DNA from: Ochotona curzoniae
Taxonomy: Eukaryota > Chordata > Mammalia > Lagomorpha > Ochotonidae
Length of the DNA: 64,000 nucleotides
NCBI RefSeq assembly: GCF_017591425.1
Contig: NW_024466218.1
Location: forward strand, 9,252,001 to 9,316,000
Direction of reading: 5' to 3'
Shown: piece by piece, positions 48,566 to 60,340 of the stretch
How the letters are laid out: the number at the start of each line of letters is the position of its first letter
How positions within the stretch are numbered: position 1 is the stretch's first letter
Made by a program: the position numbers and the translations under genes
The notes under the pieces: model-generated
Database searches by the model: none
The model's input: the letters and a program-made list of their open reading frames with translations, nothing else
Told to the model about the DNA's origin: nothing

Positions 48566-48876
48566 GATACACTGCTATGGTGGTCCAGAGACAAACATTA
48601 ATTTGAGGAAAATATGGGCACATTCCAAGTTATTCCATGAAGTTTCCATAAATTAAATGACAATAGAAAAATAGTTATCAGGTTATCTGTAACTGATTAA
48701 ACGTTTTTCCCAAGTATAAGGGTCAAGACTTTAAACATTTTGTAGATAACTTGGTTACTACCACAGAGTAACCATTCTTACATTTCTTTATTTTTATTCG
48801 CTATAATAAAGAGATGCTGAATTAAACACACAAAGGAAGAGGTGCACATACCAAGTATAAGAAGAAAGGAGGAGCA
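48566..48876. other. No recognised feature
   Basis: AT-rich; the segment near 48600-48660 has a ccatgaagtttccat block like the recurring short inverted element. Confidence 0.35.
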
Positions 48877-49165
48877 TGGGGTGTCTGGTGCAGCGATTAA
48901 GCCACTCTTGGGATGGTTTGCCATATGACACTGCCTGGATTTACATCCAATCCCACTCCAGAACGCAGCTGTGGCAACTTAGGCATTGTATCCCTGCTAC
49001 CCAATCAGGAGGCCCGGACTGAGTTCCAGGAACCTTGCTGCAGTCTGGTCTAGCTTTTGCTGTTGCAGGCGTTATGGTAGTGAATTAGTATCTGGCAGAT
49101 CTCTTCATTTTTCTGTTTGTCTCTGTCTTTCAACTAATACATACAAATACATGACACTTAAGAAA
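48877..49165 (+). mobile_element. Old CSINE
   Basis: gggtgtctggtgcagcgatt head, ttgccatatgacactgcctgg, gagttccaggaaccttgctgc and a caactaatacatac tail. Confidence 0.65.
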
Positions 49166-50055
49166 ATTTAAAATATATCCCATACAAGGGAGCTGAAAGG
49201 GCCACACTGCAGGAGAAAGAAGACCCACATGTCAGATTCCCTGCAGCAGAGAACAGACACTAAGGCAACAAGAAGTGCCGAAGCACAGATTAGTGCATGG
49301 GTGAGCAGAGAACATCAGAGTGCTTTCTGAGTCTTTCTAGCCAGAACATTCAAAAGAATCCTAAACTTTCATTCCCTTATGAATCCTTGGTTAGCACAGT
49401 GTCTATGTAATAATTATATTAAACATATTAACAGTAGAGGTTATCATAGAGTCATACATTGCATCATGTTGACGGTTTTTTATTTCCTTCTTAGCTTCCT
49501 GAGTTACTGACACATTATTGCAGCAAAACATATGTAGGGTCAATTCATGCTGAATAGTTATTAGAAACCATGATAACAAAAGTCATTACACTGCAGTTCA
49601 GTTTTGACAGTAAAATTTCTGCAACATTATCACAAATCCTCATGCATTAGTGCAATGATCCTTACTATAGTTTCATATTAGAATCAAAAGATTGCTGTAG
49701 CATGCTTGATACAAAAAGTCAAGCAAGCCAAATTCTTTTCTGCTTTTGCAGATAACATTTTTGTTCTTTTTCTATGTACAGCATGTAGACACTATCTGTT
49801 TTATATACCTTTCTCAATAACCTGAGTATATTGCATATATCTTTCTATAAAATGAAGATTTTTCTCTGAAACACCACACAGTTCTGACATTTACTTCCAA
49901 AAAAATTTTTTTGAAAATGAGTTTAGATCTGAAAAAAAATTCTAACCACTGTATTATTCACTGAAAAATGTCTTTCCTTTTTTTCCTCCCTCATCTTCAC
50001 AGTCTTTCCCTCCTCCCTCCCTTCTTTCCTACTGAGGCACACAGATACATGGAGA
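49166..50055. other. No recognised feature
   Basis: AT-rich non-coding sequence with a CT-rich stretch at 49976-50030. Confidence 0.45.
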
Positions 50056-50215
50056 GTCAGACACAGACCAAAAGAGAAAGCTCCCAAGCAGGAATTACTT
50101 TCCCAAATATCTTCAATGTATGGGTCCCCAGCATGGAGCCTAAAGCAGGAGCCAGGAGTTAAATCCAGGCCCATGATAAGAGTGGAAAAAATCAAAATAC
50201 TTGCGCCATCATCAC
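50056..50215 (-). mobile_element. Possible CSINE fragment, minus strand
   Basis: GA-rich part then aagcaggagccaggagtt and a possible head. Weak. Confidence 0.35.
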
Positions 50216-50374
50216 TGTCTTGATTTCCAGTGTTTAAAAGATCAGAAAGCTGGATTCAGGAGCTGGAATCACAGTCAAATCCAGAGACTCTGACGTGAAA
50301 CATAGATAGCTTAACCATACCAAACACACACTCACAGAAAATAGGCATTTCTAAATTTAATTTTTTCATGTAAT

Positions 50375-50630
50375 TAAAAAGGCAGAAAGAGCAAAAGCAT
50401 GGACAAGAGAGAAGTCTCATCTGCTGGTTTATGCCAGGCCAAATCCAGAAACTTGGAACTTAATCCAAGTCTTCCTTGTGAGTTGTAGGGACTCATGGAC
50501 ATTCACCATCCTTTGGTACCTTCCAGCATGTACTTTAGCAGAAACCTAGAATCTCCTGTGCAGACATGATGTGAGCCAGGCACCCCGAAATGGGATGTGG
50601 ACGAGCCAAGTGGCATCTTTGGTCTTGTGT
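50375..50630 (-). mobile_element. Old CSINE, minus strand
   Basis: aaaaaggcagaaagagc, agtctcatctgctggtttatg, ccttccagcatgtactttagc and a head with acccaaa-like erosion. Layout fits, identity is low. Confidence 0.6.
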
Positions 50631-51430
50631 CAAATGTCCATCTCCTGAGATGACATTGTTAAGTCCTACATATCCACAGCATTTTTCCATAATGACTCTT
50701 AGATTCTTAAAGGGTCAAACGCTAAGTAAATAGTTTTGTTTTTTGGAGGTCATAGCAGTTTAGGAAAGGTCTATTTTTTGAAAATAAAAAAAATATGTAA
50801 CCCAAGATCTAGTGGTGCATGTTAAGGAACCTCAAAAATCAAGAAACATTTTTCTTAGTGGGAGAACTAGGTATAGATTTTATACATCGAATGTGGATAA
50901 TTAGAAAGTGTTTTACTTTATTCAAATCATGCTCTGTGGATACTTGGATTTAAGCAATTCTACTTAGTGTAACTGAAGTCATTGGGGGGTTTTATGACGT
51001 TATTGTCACTCATTAGGTAGGAATCCATTGAAAATACAAATCGTCATTCCTAGGTTATTTTAGTATATTTCAATATTCTCAAACTGGAACCCACATGTCA
51101 CCTAATTTAAAATGATGTCCCCATTGCTCTAGCACAGAGAAACAATGGTAGAATCTTTTAGTCATGGCATTGTTCATAATTTTATTGTTAATAGTAATTT
51201 TTTGAGTTAATCTATTATCCTAAAGTGACTGTTAATGGAAAATGACAATTTCACAATGAATTTTGATTTCATAAGATGTTTCTTAATACAAAGATATCAA
51301 CTTCATTTCTATAAAGATTCCATTGCTATTTTTTAGACTCCCTCAGGATACATGAATGATAACAAGAGCTGGGTCTCATTGTCTGTTTACAATATAAAAC
51401 ACTCTGAAGTATGTTGCTTAATTCTATTTA
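50631..51430. other. No recognised feature
   Basis: AT-rich non-coding sequence. Confidence 0.5.
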
Positions 51431-51434
51431 ACAA

Positions 51435-51527
51435 ATATATATATATATATACATATATACACATATATAAATATACACATACATATTCTACATATACACA
51501 TATACACATATGTATGTATATATATCT
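51435..51527. repeat. TA/CA compound microsatellite
   Basis: Mixed atatat, acacat and tacacata units. It produces an Ile/Tyr-rich 75-codon frame that is not a gene. Confidence 0.9.
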
Positions 51528-51589
51528 CCCTTACTGCTTACCAAGTCCTATCCTGCCAGCTTTCTGCATATGGAATTAGTTGTCAGGAA

Positions 51590-51740
51590 AACAGCAGTAG
51601 GTTCTGTGATGATTCTCACTTTACAGGTGAGGAGCCAGAGACTCAGAGAGGCAAAAGAATGCTCAGAATCACAGCTAGTAATAGCAGAGCCAGAGTCCAG
51701 CCCAGGCATTCTGGCTCCATGCTGTGCCATAATATCAGTT
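51590..51740 (+). repeat. MIR, well preserved
   Basis: Clear MIR order: tcactttacaggtgaggagc, gactcagagaggcaaaagaa, tcacagctagtaatagcagag, ccagcccaggcattctggctc, catgctgtgcc. Confidence 0.88.
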
Positions 51741-52374
51741 CATTACCAGACTTTTGTTGAAAGCACTGTTTGTGCGCATTTTGGTAATTACACCCTAGAG
51801 AAAAAAATGTACATAAACATGAAAGTTACTGCTACATGTTGCCAAATTTTTCTTCAAAGGAAGCATTTCAAAGTGTATAATCACAAGTGATGAAAGTACT
51901 GATTTCAGTTCTCCCTTCAAACTAGGTGTCATCATTGTAGAATATCATGCTTATTTGGTGGGTAACACTACTAAGAGCGCTTCCCTCCATTTCAGTTATC
52001 AACTGTTTTGCATTTCTTTAAATATTCTATATAGACAAAACATCCTGATGCCATGCTTGTTTGAATACTTGTTCTGTTTGTTGTTATTGTTGAAAAACTG
52101 TACGGAAAAGCACTCATTTGGTAAAAAACATTAAGCCCATGGTTGGCACAGATATTGAAACTATTTCCCCTATTTTTAAAATTAAATTTTAATTTTCATG
52201 GTAGTAAATATATGGGTGTTTATAATATTTCTTTCCATTTGTTTGTCTGATAAGAACTTTTCTCATATTAAACAGATAAATATTAAACTGTATTTCAAGT
52301 TTAACTTTAATGCAGTATTATTTTTATTAATATTACTATTATTATGGCATAGCACAAGTTTACACTTATCTGCA
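51741..52374. other. No recognised feature
   Basis: AT-rich non-coding sequence. Confidence 0.5.
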
Positions 52375-52690
52375 TTTTTCCAAACATATATTCACTGGGT
52401 CCTGAATCTAATCATCCCATTCCTGGGAATTTACCCAAAGGAAATGAAATTAGAACATCGAACAGCCATCATGTCCCCCTATTTACAACAGTTCGATTTA
52501 TAGTAGTTAACACATGGAAGCAAATCAGACATCCATCAGCTGAGGACTGGATGAATAACATGTGTATATACATGGTAGAACAAGACTAAACCATAAAAAG
52601 AAAGCAAGGCTATCTAATGCAGGGAAATTAGATGGCAACCAGAGGTCGTTGAGTTTAGTGAAATAGGCCAGTCTCCCAAATCCAGATTAC
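52375..52690 (+). mobile_element. Old L1 ORF2 end
   Basis: L1 C-terminal blocks in order: atcccattcctgggaattta, gttaacacatggaagcaaatc, catccatcagctgaggactgg, ttagtgaaataggccag. Confidence 0.85.
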
Positions 52691-54085
52691 AGGAAAAATT
52701 ATATTACACTGGCATCTGATGATTTCAATGTTCTTAGCTCTTGTTCATATTTCTGTAGCACATATGTATACACACATTTATACACACAAGCACACATACA
52801 TTTTCTATTTCTACTCTTGCCAGTTTTCTCAGCCAACAGGTATTTCCCCTAACTCTATCCTTTACAGCATCTGCGCGTTTTTTTCAAACTCATTATCATA
52901 ATGTTAGTTTTCCTCTATGTATGTGCTATCTACCAATAGTTCATCTCATATTTTCTAGTTTCATGAAATATTTAATACTTATATAAACTAGGACATCATA
53001 ATCATATATCCCACTCCATGTCTGATAGAATTGAATAACCCATGAGTCTAAAGGATATAGGAGAAAATTTGTAGCCTATCTTGTATAAGCAAAAAGTAAA
53101 TTTTATGTAAAAAGCATGCAAGGTGTCTTATATTTAAAAAGTAGTTTTACATTTCACAGGGTTGTTCAGGAGAATAACAGTGCATATAAAAACTAAAAAT
53201 ATGCCTAGCACATAGGCTGTGCTTCATATATGAGAATTATAACTGTTTGACAACAATCCTGCTAGGGAGACATTAATATTTATTCTTTTTAGCAGCTCAC
53301 AGGAAGTATATAAGCTGTCCATAGCTACTCCTCCCACCTTCAGGAAGAGTTAAACTTTAAGAACCGATGACTAAAGAAAATATTTGGCATACGATTATGT
53401 ATATTCCATGCTAATACTTGTTTAAATCAATGAAAATCAAGCACAGCCCTCCAGTTTTGGGGAAAGGTGATTACAAAAGCAATATTTTCAAATGTTTGTC
53501 ATTGTGGTGCAGGTGCATAGTTTGAAACAAACAAAAACACCTCATTAACATTTACTCCCACAGAATTGCACATCCAGGATAGTTTTAAATCATGTAATAG
53601 TCAAGCATAAGTTAAAAAAAAAGGTAATTTTCAAGGGAAGAATATGCAATGAATATTTTACTTGTGTTTTCACTTTTAAAAGTAGTTTTGAGTGGTTAAA
53701 AAAAGTCTGGGTTCACTTCATAACTGCACTATGAATGACATGTTGAAAAATGCAGCACTGTGAAGAAGCAAGGATTTCCAGAATATGAACTACTTATAGG
53801 AAAATATTCCAAATTTCTCCAGGAATTTAAATGTAAATCCCTAGAGATTTTATGAATGTACTGTTTTTGATATTTAGTTTTCTCCTATCCTTTATATCTT
53901 TTTCATTTCCTCCCCTAAATACTAGGTGAATCAGTTGGAAATGGGTTCCTAAGATGTTCCAGGCAAAATACAAATTCAGAGTTAGGAAATTTCTTACAAC
54001 AACATTTCTCACAGGTGAGAGCATATGGAGAGAAGTTGGATCTCTAGGAATGGGATAAAGTATACAAAGGTTATATTGTATTTAC
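52691..54085. other. No recognised gene; MIR-like patch
   Basis: 53155-53240 (gttcaggagaataacagtgc, atgcctagcacataggctgtg) looks like a MIR or L2 piece. The rest is AT-rich. Confidence 0.4.
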
Positions 54086-54086
54086 A

Positions 54087-54088
<2 letters not shown>

Positions 54089-54133
<45 letters not shown>
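54089..54133. repeat. (AC)22 microsatellite
   Basis: Uninterrupted AC dinucleotides over about 45 bases. Confidence 0.97.
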
Positions 54134-54134
<1 letters not shown>

Positions 54135-55689
54135 CCTGTATGAGGTACACTCTTTTTCGAGTTATCAAGCAGGTGTGTATCTGGCATTGCAGGATATTTC
54201 AAATCATGCTTGGACTCCACCTACTAGATACTTTCCAGATATCCACAAAACCCTTATTGGTCAAAGTAACACGGTGGGGAACTAGTGGGACCTCATTTGA
54301 GAACCACATACAAATTTGCGTGGTCTTTCACTTGTTTGTAGAGAATGTATATTATGAAAAACAAAAACAAGAGCAAAAAACTATGCCTCCATTGAAAGGT
54401 TTTTTTTTTTTTTGCACCAAAATAATTTTCTAATTCCATTTTGAAATGTGTGTGTGTTTTCTAAGAAACAGAGGCAGAGATGGCACCTATGGGGTCTTGA
54501 AATATCTTACTGCAAAAAACTATTGAAAAAATTTATGGTTTTCCTCTGAAAGAAATGAATTTCTGCTATACTAAAACAGCACGTGCAAATCACCACCCAA
54601 AGCACAATTTTAAAACATGCAAAATAATAAGCAATACAAAAATATGTATAAAACTGAGAACTAAAATAGCTTTCATATTTCTCTGGGAAGACAATTTGGT
54701 TTATTGCTTGAGCTGGCCTTGAGTCCTCTCCCAGTCAAGCTAAACAGAGTATTAGATGAACTTATTTTGGAAAACTGAAGAAAGGAGAAGAAAAGACTAA
54801 TGCAGACATACATTTTTCTGAGAATTAAAGATGGAAATCTTGCCTGACAAGACCGAGGTAATGCAGATTAAAGCTTCACAGTGCTTGCCCTGGTAGGTTG
54901 GAGAGACAGCACAGAAGAGTCTCAGTCTAGGACCAGCCCCTAGGATTCAGGATCAGCAGCATGGCAGCTGTGAGTCAACAGGACTTTTATGCTTGCTGTT
55001 TGTCTGCCTGTATCCAGTTGTATGGCTGCCAGTGTTACAGGGTATGGAGTCGCAATGGAATAACCAAATGCATCAATGAGTCATTACTGTTTGAATTCTT
55101 GGAGTCCTAACAGTTGCCTCTGGAGCTGAGGACACTTGGCTAGAGAAGTAATCTGATGCAGGGCTCCATGGAATTGTCACAAAAGTGTAGGTCACTAATA
55201 GATGATTTTCTCCCATCCAACCATACCCATAACTGTTCACTCTCATTACAGCCCAGCTACTGGTCCATGTACAACTCTAAGTGAATAACAGCACATGCTC
55301 ATCTGGTCTTTGGTAGAGAACATTTGTACCCAATTTAATAGAATGTGTCCGAAGCTGGCTTTTCTTTTATTTGATGGTACATGTGGTGAATCATTGAGGC
55401 ACTGGCCTCCCCAAGTTTCCACAACTGGACAAGTATTTCTTAAACAGGAAAGTAACATTTCTAAAGGTACTTTTAGTCCAAAGGTTTCACAACTTATTAT
55501 CCTTATGGAAATCAGACAGCTTCCAAATAAATTAGTAGAATATTTTTTTCACACTAAAAACATTCTTTGGATCCAATGAGATAAAATATTTTAAAGAAGA
55601 AAATTCATGGCAGTGATCAAATATCTTAGTGGCAATCAGGGAGTAGCAAACTGAGTTCCACTAGCAGCTAGATAGGAAGGGGAGCTAAA
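54134..55689. other. No recognised gene; possible MITE at 54340-54450
   Basis: A T-rich tract followed by gcaccaaaataattttc and attccattttgaaatg resembles the short recurring element. 55240-55560 is less AT-rich with a 94-codon plus-strand frame; no family recognised. Confidence 0.35.
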
Positions 55690-55747
55690 CAAGAGCTCAG
55701 GAGGTAAACTCGAAGAATGGTCCATCCTGCTAATTTGTTTGATTCGA

Positions 55748-56222
55748 CCAGGAGAAGAGAGAGCAGCAGATCCCAAACAGATGCTGTAGGAACAGGGTAG
55801 AACTTACAGCCCAGACCCCTTCCACTACCAGAGCTGCATCAGGTGTCATTTGCTGCAGGGAGGCAAAGGCTAGAAGGCAGGACTGCACAGGCACTGAGCT
55901 TGGAACAAACTCATTTCTGGTTAAGTGCACTGCGAAAGTGTTGTAAACTACACGCCACACAAAAATAGGTCCAGGTAGCCCCCAGATCTAACAGCCAGCA
56001 GATCCAGAACTCCACTTGTGGCACATCAGCCACCATTCTGTACAGTGTGGTAATGGTGGTGAGACTGGAAGGATAAGAGTGAGTTGTGCATGTGCTAAGT
56101 TGGGAGTGGATATACATCCAGCTCAGTACATTGCACTGGTGCCACAGGGAAAATAATGCTGACTTTGGCATCCAACAGTCAAAACAGGTCCAGGTAGCCC
56201 TCAGACCTAATAGCCAGCAGGT
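55748..56222 (+). repeat. Two diverged ~219-bp L1 5' UTR units
   Basis: aggtccaggtagcccccag begins at 55967 and aggtccaggtagccctcag at 56186, each followed by a form of a-tctaa-agccagcag. Upstream parts align loosely (ccactaccagagctgcatc against ccacttgtggcacatc), which suggests tandem monomers. Confidence 0.55.
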
Positions 56223-57494
56223 TCCAGCAAGATCAGCACCATAAACAACCTATTTGATTAAGACACCTGATGTCTTCCAAATCCTGGGAACTTCTCAAAC
56301 CAGAAGTGGGAAAATGTTGGTACAGAGAACAGTGAAACCACAACATGGGATCAGAGGAGGTGAAGAGTGTGGTAAGTCAGGAGCTGGGGCTCCAGAGAAC
56401 AAAGTGGAAGCCTAACAAAAAAGCCCAGACTTGAAACTCAATGGAGGGAATGGCAAAACTAATTGCAAAGAACTGGGTACCAACTGCAATAAGTAAGATC
56501 AAACTGTAGACCTGTGGGTGACACTGGTTGGAAACCTGCCCTAAGAAGAATATGCTAACCAGAAGTACAATGATCAAAAGCAAAAGAAGAAACAAAGGCA
56601 CAAGGAATATTACTGAAGACTCCCATGCAAAGGAGCCTTTGCTGATCTCAGAGTTAATTCAGGAACACACCAAGAAAATGGGAGATACATGATATAGCTT
56701 TTTATCAACAATGAGAAGTATACACAGGAGTTCAAGGAATTTAAGAAATATATCACACAGGAATAGCAATACTGAAAGAAAATCAAGCCAAATTATTGGA
56801 AATGAAGGAAGCAATAGAGCAAACTAACAATTCAGTGGAAAGTTTCATAAATAGAATGATGGAGGCGGAATAAGAAACTCAAATTTGGAAGATACTTCTT
56901 GTCACAATGGGAAAACAATCAGAAAGCTGGAAGAAGAACTGGGTCAAACTAAAAAGAAGTATTCAAGAATCAAGAGACATTATAAAAGGCCAAATGCAAG
57001 AGTTATGGGATTTTCCAGAACGCACAGAAAGTTATGGGCATTCCAGAAAGTACAGAAAAAGAACCTGGGTTTAAAGCTGTATTTAATGAAACAATAAATG
57101 AAAAATTCCCTAGTCTGGAGAAAGAATTGAGGAAAAAAAATCAGTCAGGAGGGGAACAGAACTCCTAACAGGATTGACCAAAAATGATCTTCATCGCAAA
57201 ACATGATAATCAAACTATCTGCAATTGAACATAAGGAAAAGATTCTTAAATGTGCATGAGAAAAAAAATCATTTGACCTACAGAGGAATGGCAATTAGGC
57301 TCACAGCTTACCCCTCACAGGAAACTCTATAGGCCAGAAAAGAACAGAGTGATATATTACAGATTCTAAAGGAAAAGAAAAATGTCAGCCCAGAAAAACA
57401 TACCCAACAAAGCTTTCTTTTGTCTTTGAAAATGAAATAAAATGTGCTTCTTCCAACCTACATTACAAAACATACTTTAAAATGTTCTTTTTTA

Positions 57495-57657
57495 AAAAAC
57501 TGGGTGCAGGGTCCAATGGCCTTGGGCCATCCTCAACCACCTTCCCAGACTACAAGCAGGCAGCTGGATGGGAAGCAGGGCTGTTGGGATTAGAACCAGC
57601 AACCATATGGGATCTCAGTGCATGTTAGGCAAGGACTTTAGTTGCTAGGCTACCTAC
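57495..57657 (-). mobile_element. CSINE 5' half, minus strand, inside L1
   Basis: Complement of the head half only: gggtccaatggccttgggcc to ggactttagttgctaggctac. A T-rich and A-rich junction at 57487-57500 marks one edge. The 3' half is absent. Confidence 0.8.
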
Positions 57658-58243
57658 AGAGAAAGAAATAGCACCTACCAAAACCAAAGGCAAACGTGAA
57701 GAACCTCCCAGTAAAGTAACAGAAGACTCACTCAAACAATGAACAACCCATTGCTAAAACAACAGGACCAAATTACCACTTATTCATATTTACCCTGAAT
57801 GTAAATAGCTTAAACCCATCAATTACACATCACAGATTAATAGACTGGATCAAAAAACTCATTATCTGTTTCCTATAGGAGACACAGCTCACCAACATAT
57901 ATCCACAGAAACTAGATCTCATGGATTTTTATGTTTTTATTTTCATTTTTTTCAAAATTATTGTTTCTCATGTTAAATTCTTCACTAAATCATAGTTCAT
58001 ATAGTAGAATCATTTTCTTTAAAAAAGTCCTCGATTTTTTTTCTTTTCTTCAGCGACATATTAGTCATTCAGTAGCATGTTACTTAAGGTCATGGTGTTG
58101 CAAATTTCTATTTTTTTCCTGTTGTTGATTTTGTTTTGTGACTCTTCATTTAAGGGGATGTATAGTAACTGTCTAATGGAGACTATCATACCCAGATGTG
58201 AGGATACAAGGCAGTATGCATCTCTACTTCCAAATCAGAGATG

Positions 58244-58453
58244 AACTCCCAATGAAACTGTTAAATTTATCTTGACAATGGGATGCTGGACACTGCATTT
58301 GTCTACGCCCACAATGATGGACATATTACTGTTTATGAAGAACTTTACCACAGTAATGATGTCAGATTAAAAATGGACTCCCAATGAAACTTAACTATAT
58401 CTTGACAATAGGATGCTGGAATTTCTGCCATTACCTATGCCTACAATGATGGG
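58244..58453 (+). repeat. ~132-bp tandem duplication in L1 3' UTR
   Basis: actcccaatgaaact followed by tatcttgacaat.ggatgctgga occurs at 58245 and 58377, each followed by a cta-gcc-acaatgatgg block. Confidence 0.75.
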
Positions 58454-58515
58454 CAGAAATCAGGGACATCTGAGAGCCTATGGAACTGTACTGTAAAATG
58501 AAAATGAAAGAAAAG

Positions 58516-59799
58516 CAAATTCAGTTATTTTTTAATTGGACACAGGAGATTTCACATGCAATTTCTTTTTCAAGCCTTATAAAACTGGTGAGACATGTGA
58601 CTTGTTTAAGGTTCTAGTTAAGAGGTAGTATCATGATTATGAAGTTTGTGGGATATAGAAATCTACAAGTATAATAATCCTAAGTCATCCAGTCTTTTTA
58701 TGGGGTTGTTTTGAGAGACACTTCACCGTTATCTCATTCAGGATGGGGGTGTTGAAAATAATAATGAAACAATTTCCAAGATTGAGGAGCATTAAAAATG
58801 ATCTTGGCAAATTGTACAGCACAGGCCTCATCCACAGACCTAATTGTAAGTGCTGGTTGATTCTGCGATAGCATCTATCATTACTTTGAAAGCATTACAA
58901 TACTGAAAAGGCAAGGGTTAAGCACTACAAATCATTTACGAAAGAATTACAAAATATATTTAGATCAGTTTTGGAAGAGATCTTATTTTCAGCCAACAGA
59001 GCACATCAGCATTTGCATGTTGGCTTAACTTACCTATCTTTGAATTTAAAGTCACATTCAAACTCATGGTGATTGCATCAAAGTATGCATATTTTTGAAA
59101 ATATATAAAATGTCCTTGAAAGCTATGAAAATAAAAATGTGTATACTCACAAAGTGTTTTCCACATTCTTCCCCTTCATTCATTTCTAGTGCTATTTTAA
59201 ATTTTGATATATCTGAGAAATCTTAAATTTATATTTACAAATTGATACTTATTTTGTATTTATTTAGAAGTACACACAGAAATCTGGCATACTGATTTTG
59301 CCTCATAAGGGAAAAATACCTGTCACTGACAATTTCAGCAGCACAAAATATTAAAAAATACAAATAAAATCAAGCACACTATTATCACTGAGAGTAATAC
59401 TATAAAATTCTTTCAGTTGCCTGTATGTAAGATTTTATAAAAGAAGTAGATAATATTTTGATATTCCCAATAGGCTCTCTTTGCTGCTTTTGACCTAAAA
59501 ATGGAAAGTTTGAGAATATGCAATTTGTGCAGAGAATGTTCCCTAGTCACGATTATTACAATATTACCATTTACCATGCTCAAAGAAAATTCCTACTCAG
59601 AAGCAATGAAATTAATGTAAAACAAGAGAAGGCTATGCAAATTCCAAAAAATGAGATTGATTTTATAAGATGGGATTCAACAAGGGAATCAGTGATTTTG
59701 TAAAACCGAAACTAAACAGGCTAAAGGCCTAAAATGGGAAATGATGCAATATTGAGGAATTGAGGAAATGGACTAAAATATTAGAGGGCTTTCTCATTT
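58516..59799. other. No recognised gene; MIR-like patch
   Basis: 58560-58650 (gtgacttgtttaaggttctag) is weakly MIR-like. The rest is AT-rich, without exons I recognise. Confidence 0.4.
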
Positions 59800-60340
59800 T
59801 TTGATGGCCAAATTCCATCCTGTAAGCAGTGCATTAGACGCTAATGACATACGATTTCTCACTGACAGATTTAACTGCATCAATAGGGCCTCTCTGTCCA
59901 TCGCAGCAAATTGATCCTACATGACACTGACAAGGGCAGCCTGCACTTAATGACCTCTATCGCTGAAGGATGGAAATGAAAAATGAGGGGAAGTACAAAT
60001 AAATCTCTGAAAGTTTCCCTGAAACAGGTGTGCTAAAGGTGATTCGTTTGTGGAGCCACAAATATAAACCCCGTCTCCGAGCATTCTTCGCTGTCTGCTT
60101 GTCCATTCGTCTCAATCCTGGCTTGCTGCATCAAGAATTTGTTTTATTCCAGAACTGAAATCAAGACCATTTTGTTCTTCCTATGAAATTTGATACTAAG
60201 CATTCTCCCTTCAAAGGGATAAACCGCTATTTATGTGGGCATCTATAATATGTGTCATTTGCCGCTAAAAATTCTGTGTAAACTGTAACAAGTGCACATA
60301 CAGTTTATTTTTGTTTTTCTTCTGCTCATAAAATGCAGTA
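59800..60340. promoter_or_regulatory. Candidate conserved non-coding element
   Basis: Repeat-free, with intact CpGs in an AT-rich setting and a dense set of homeobox-like TAAT cores (attagacgctaatgacatac, acttaatgacc), an E-box-like caggtg near 60025, and blocks that look constrained (gcctctctgtccatcgcagc). No coding frame. The call rests on texture only, not on an alignment. Confidence 0.3.

Larger units (their letters stand above)
55690..58515 (+). mobile_element. L1 with 5' UTR and ORF1, ORF2 deleted, 3' UTR present
   Basis: 55690-56640 is 5' UTR-like and carries two aggtccaggtagccc units 219 bp apart. 56640-57480 is ORF1, including a Lys/Glu-rich coiled-coil stretch (for example EDTSCHNGKTIRKLEEELG from 56888), with stops and frameshifts. 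After a SINE piece, 57660-57920 is the ORF1-ORF2 junction and the first part of the ORF2 endonuclease region (ttaaacccatcaattacaca, gagacacagctcaccaac). At 58140-58510 the element is already in its 3' UTR. The missing part is most of ORF2. Confidence 0.75.

Noticed and set aside
51352..51579. 75-codon frame rich in Tyr, Ile and His
   Set aside because: Created by the TA/CA microsatellite.
54025..54285. 86-codon frame with a His-Thr repeat
   Set aside because: The His-Thr run is a translated AC microsatellite.
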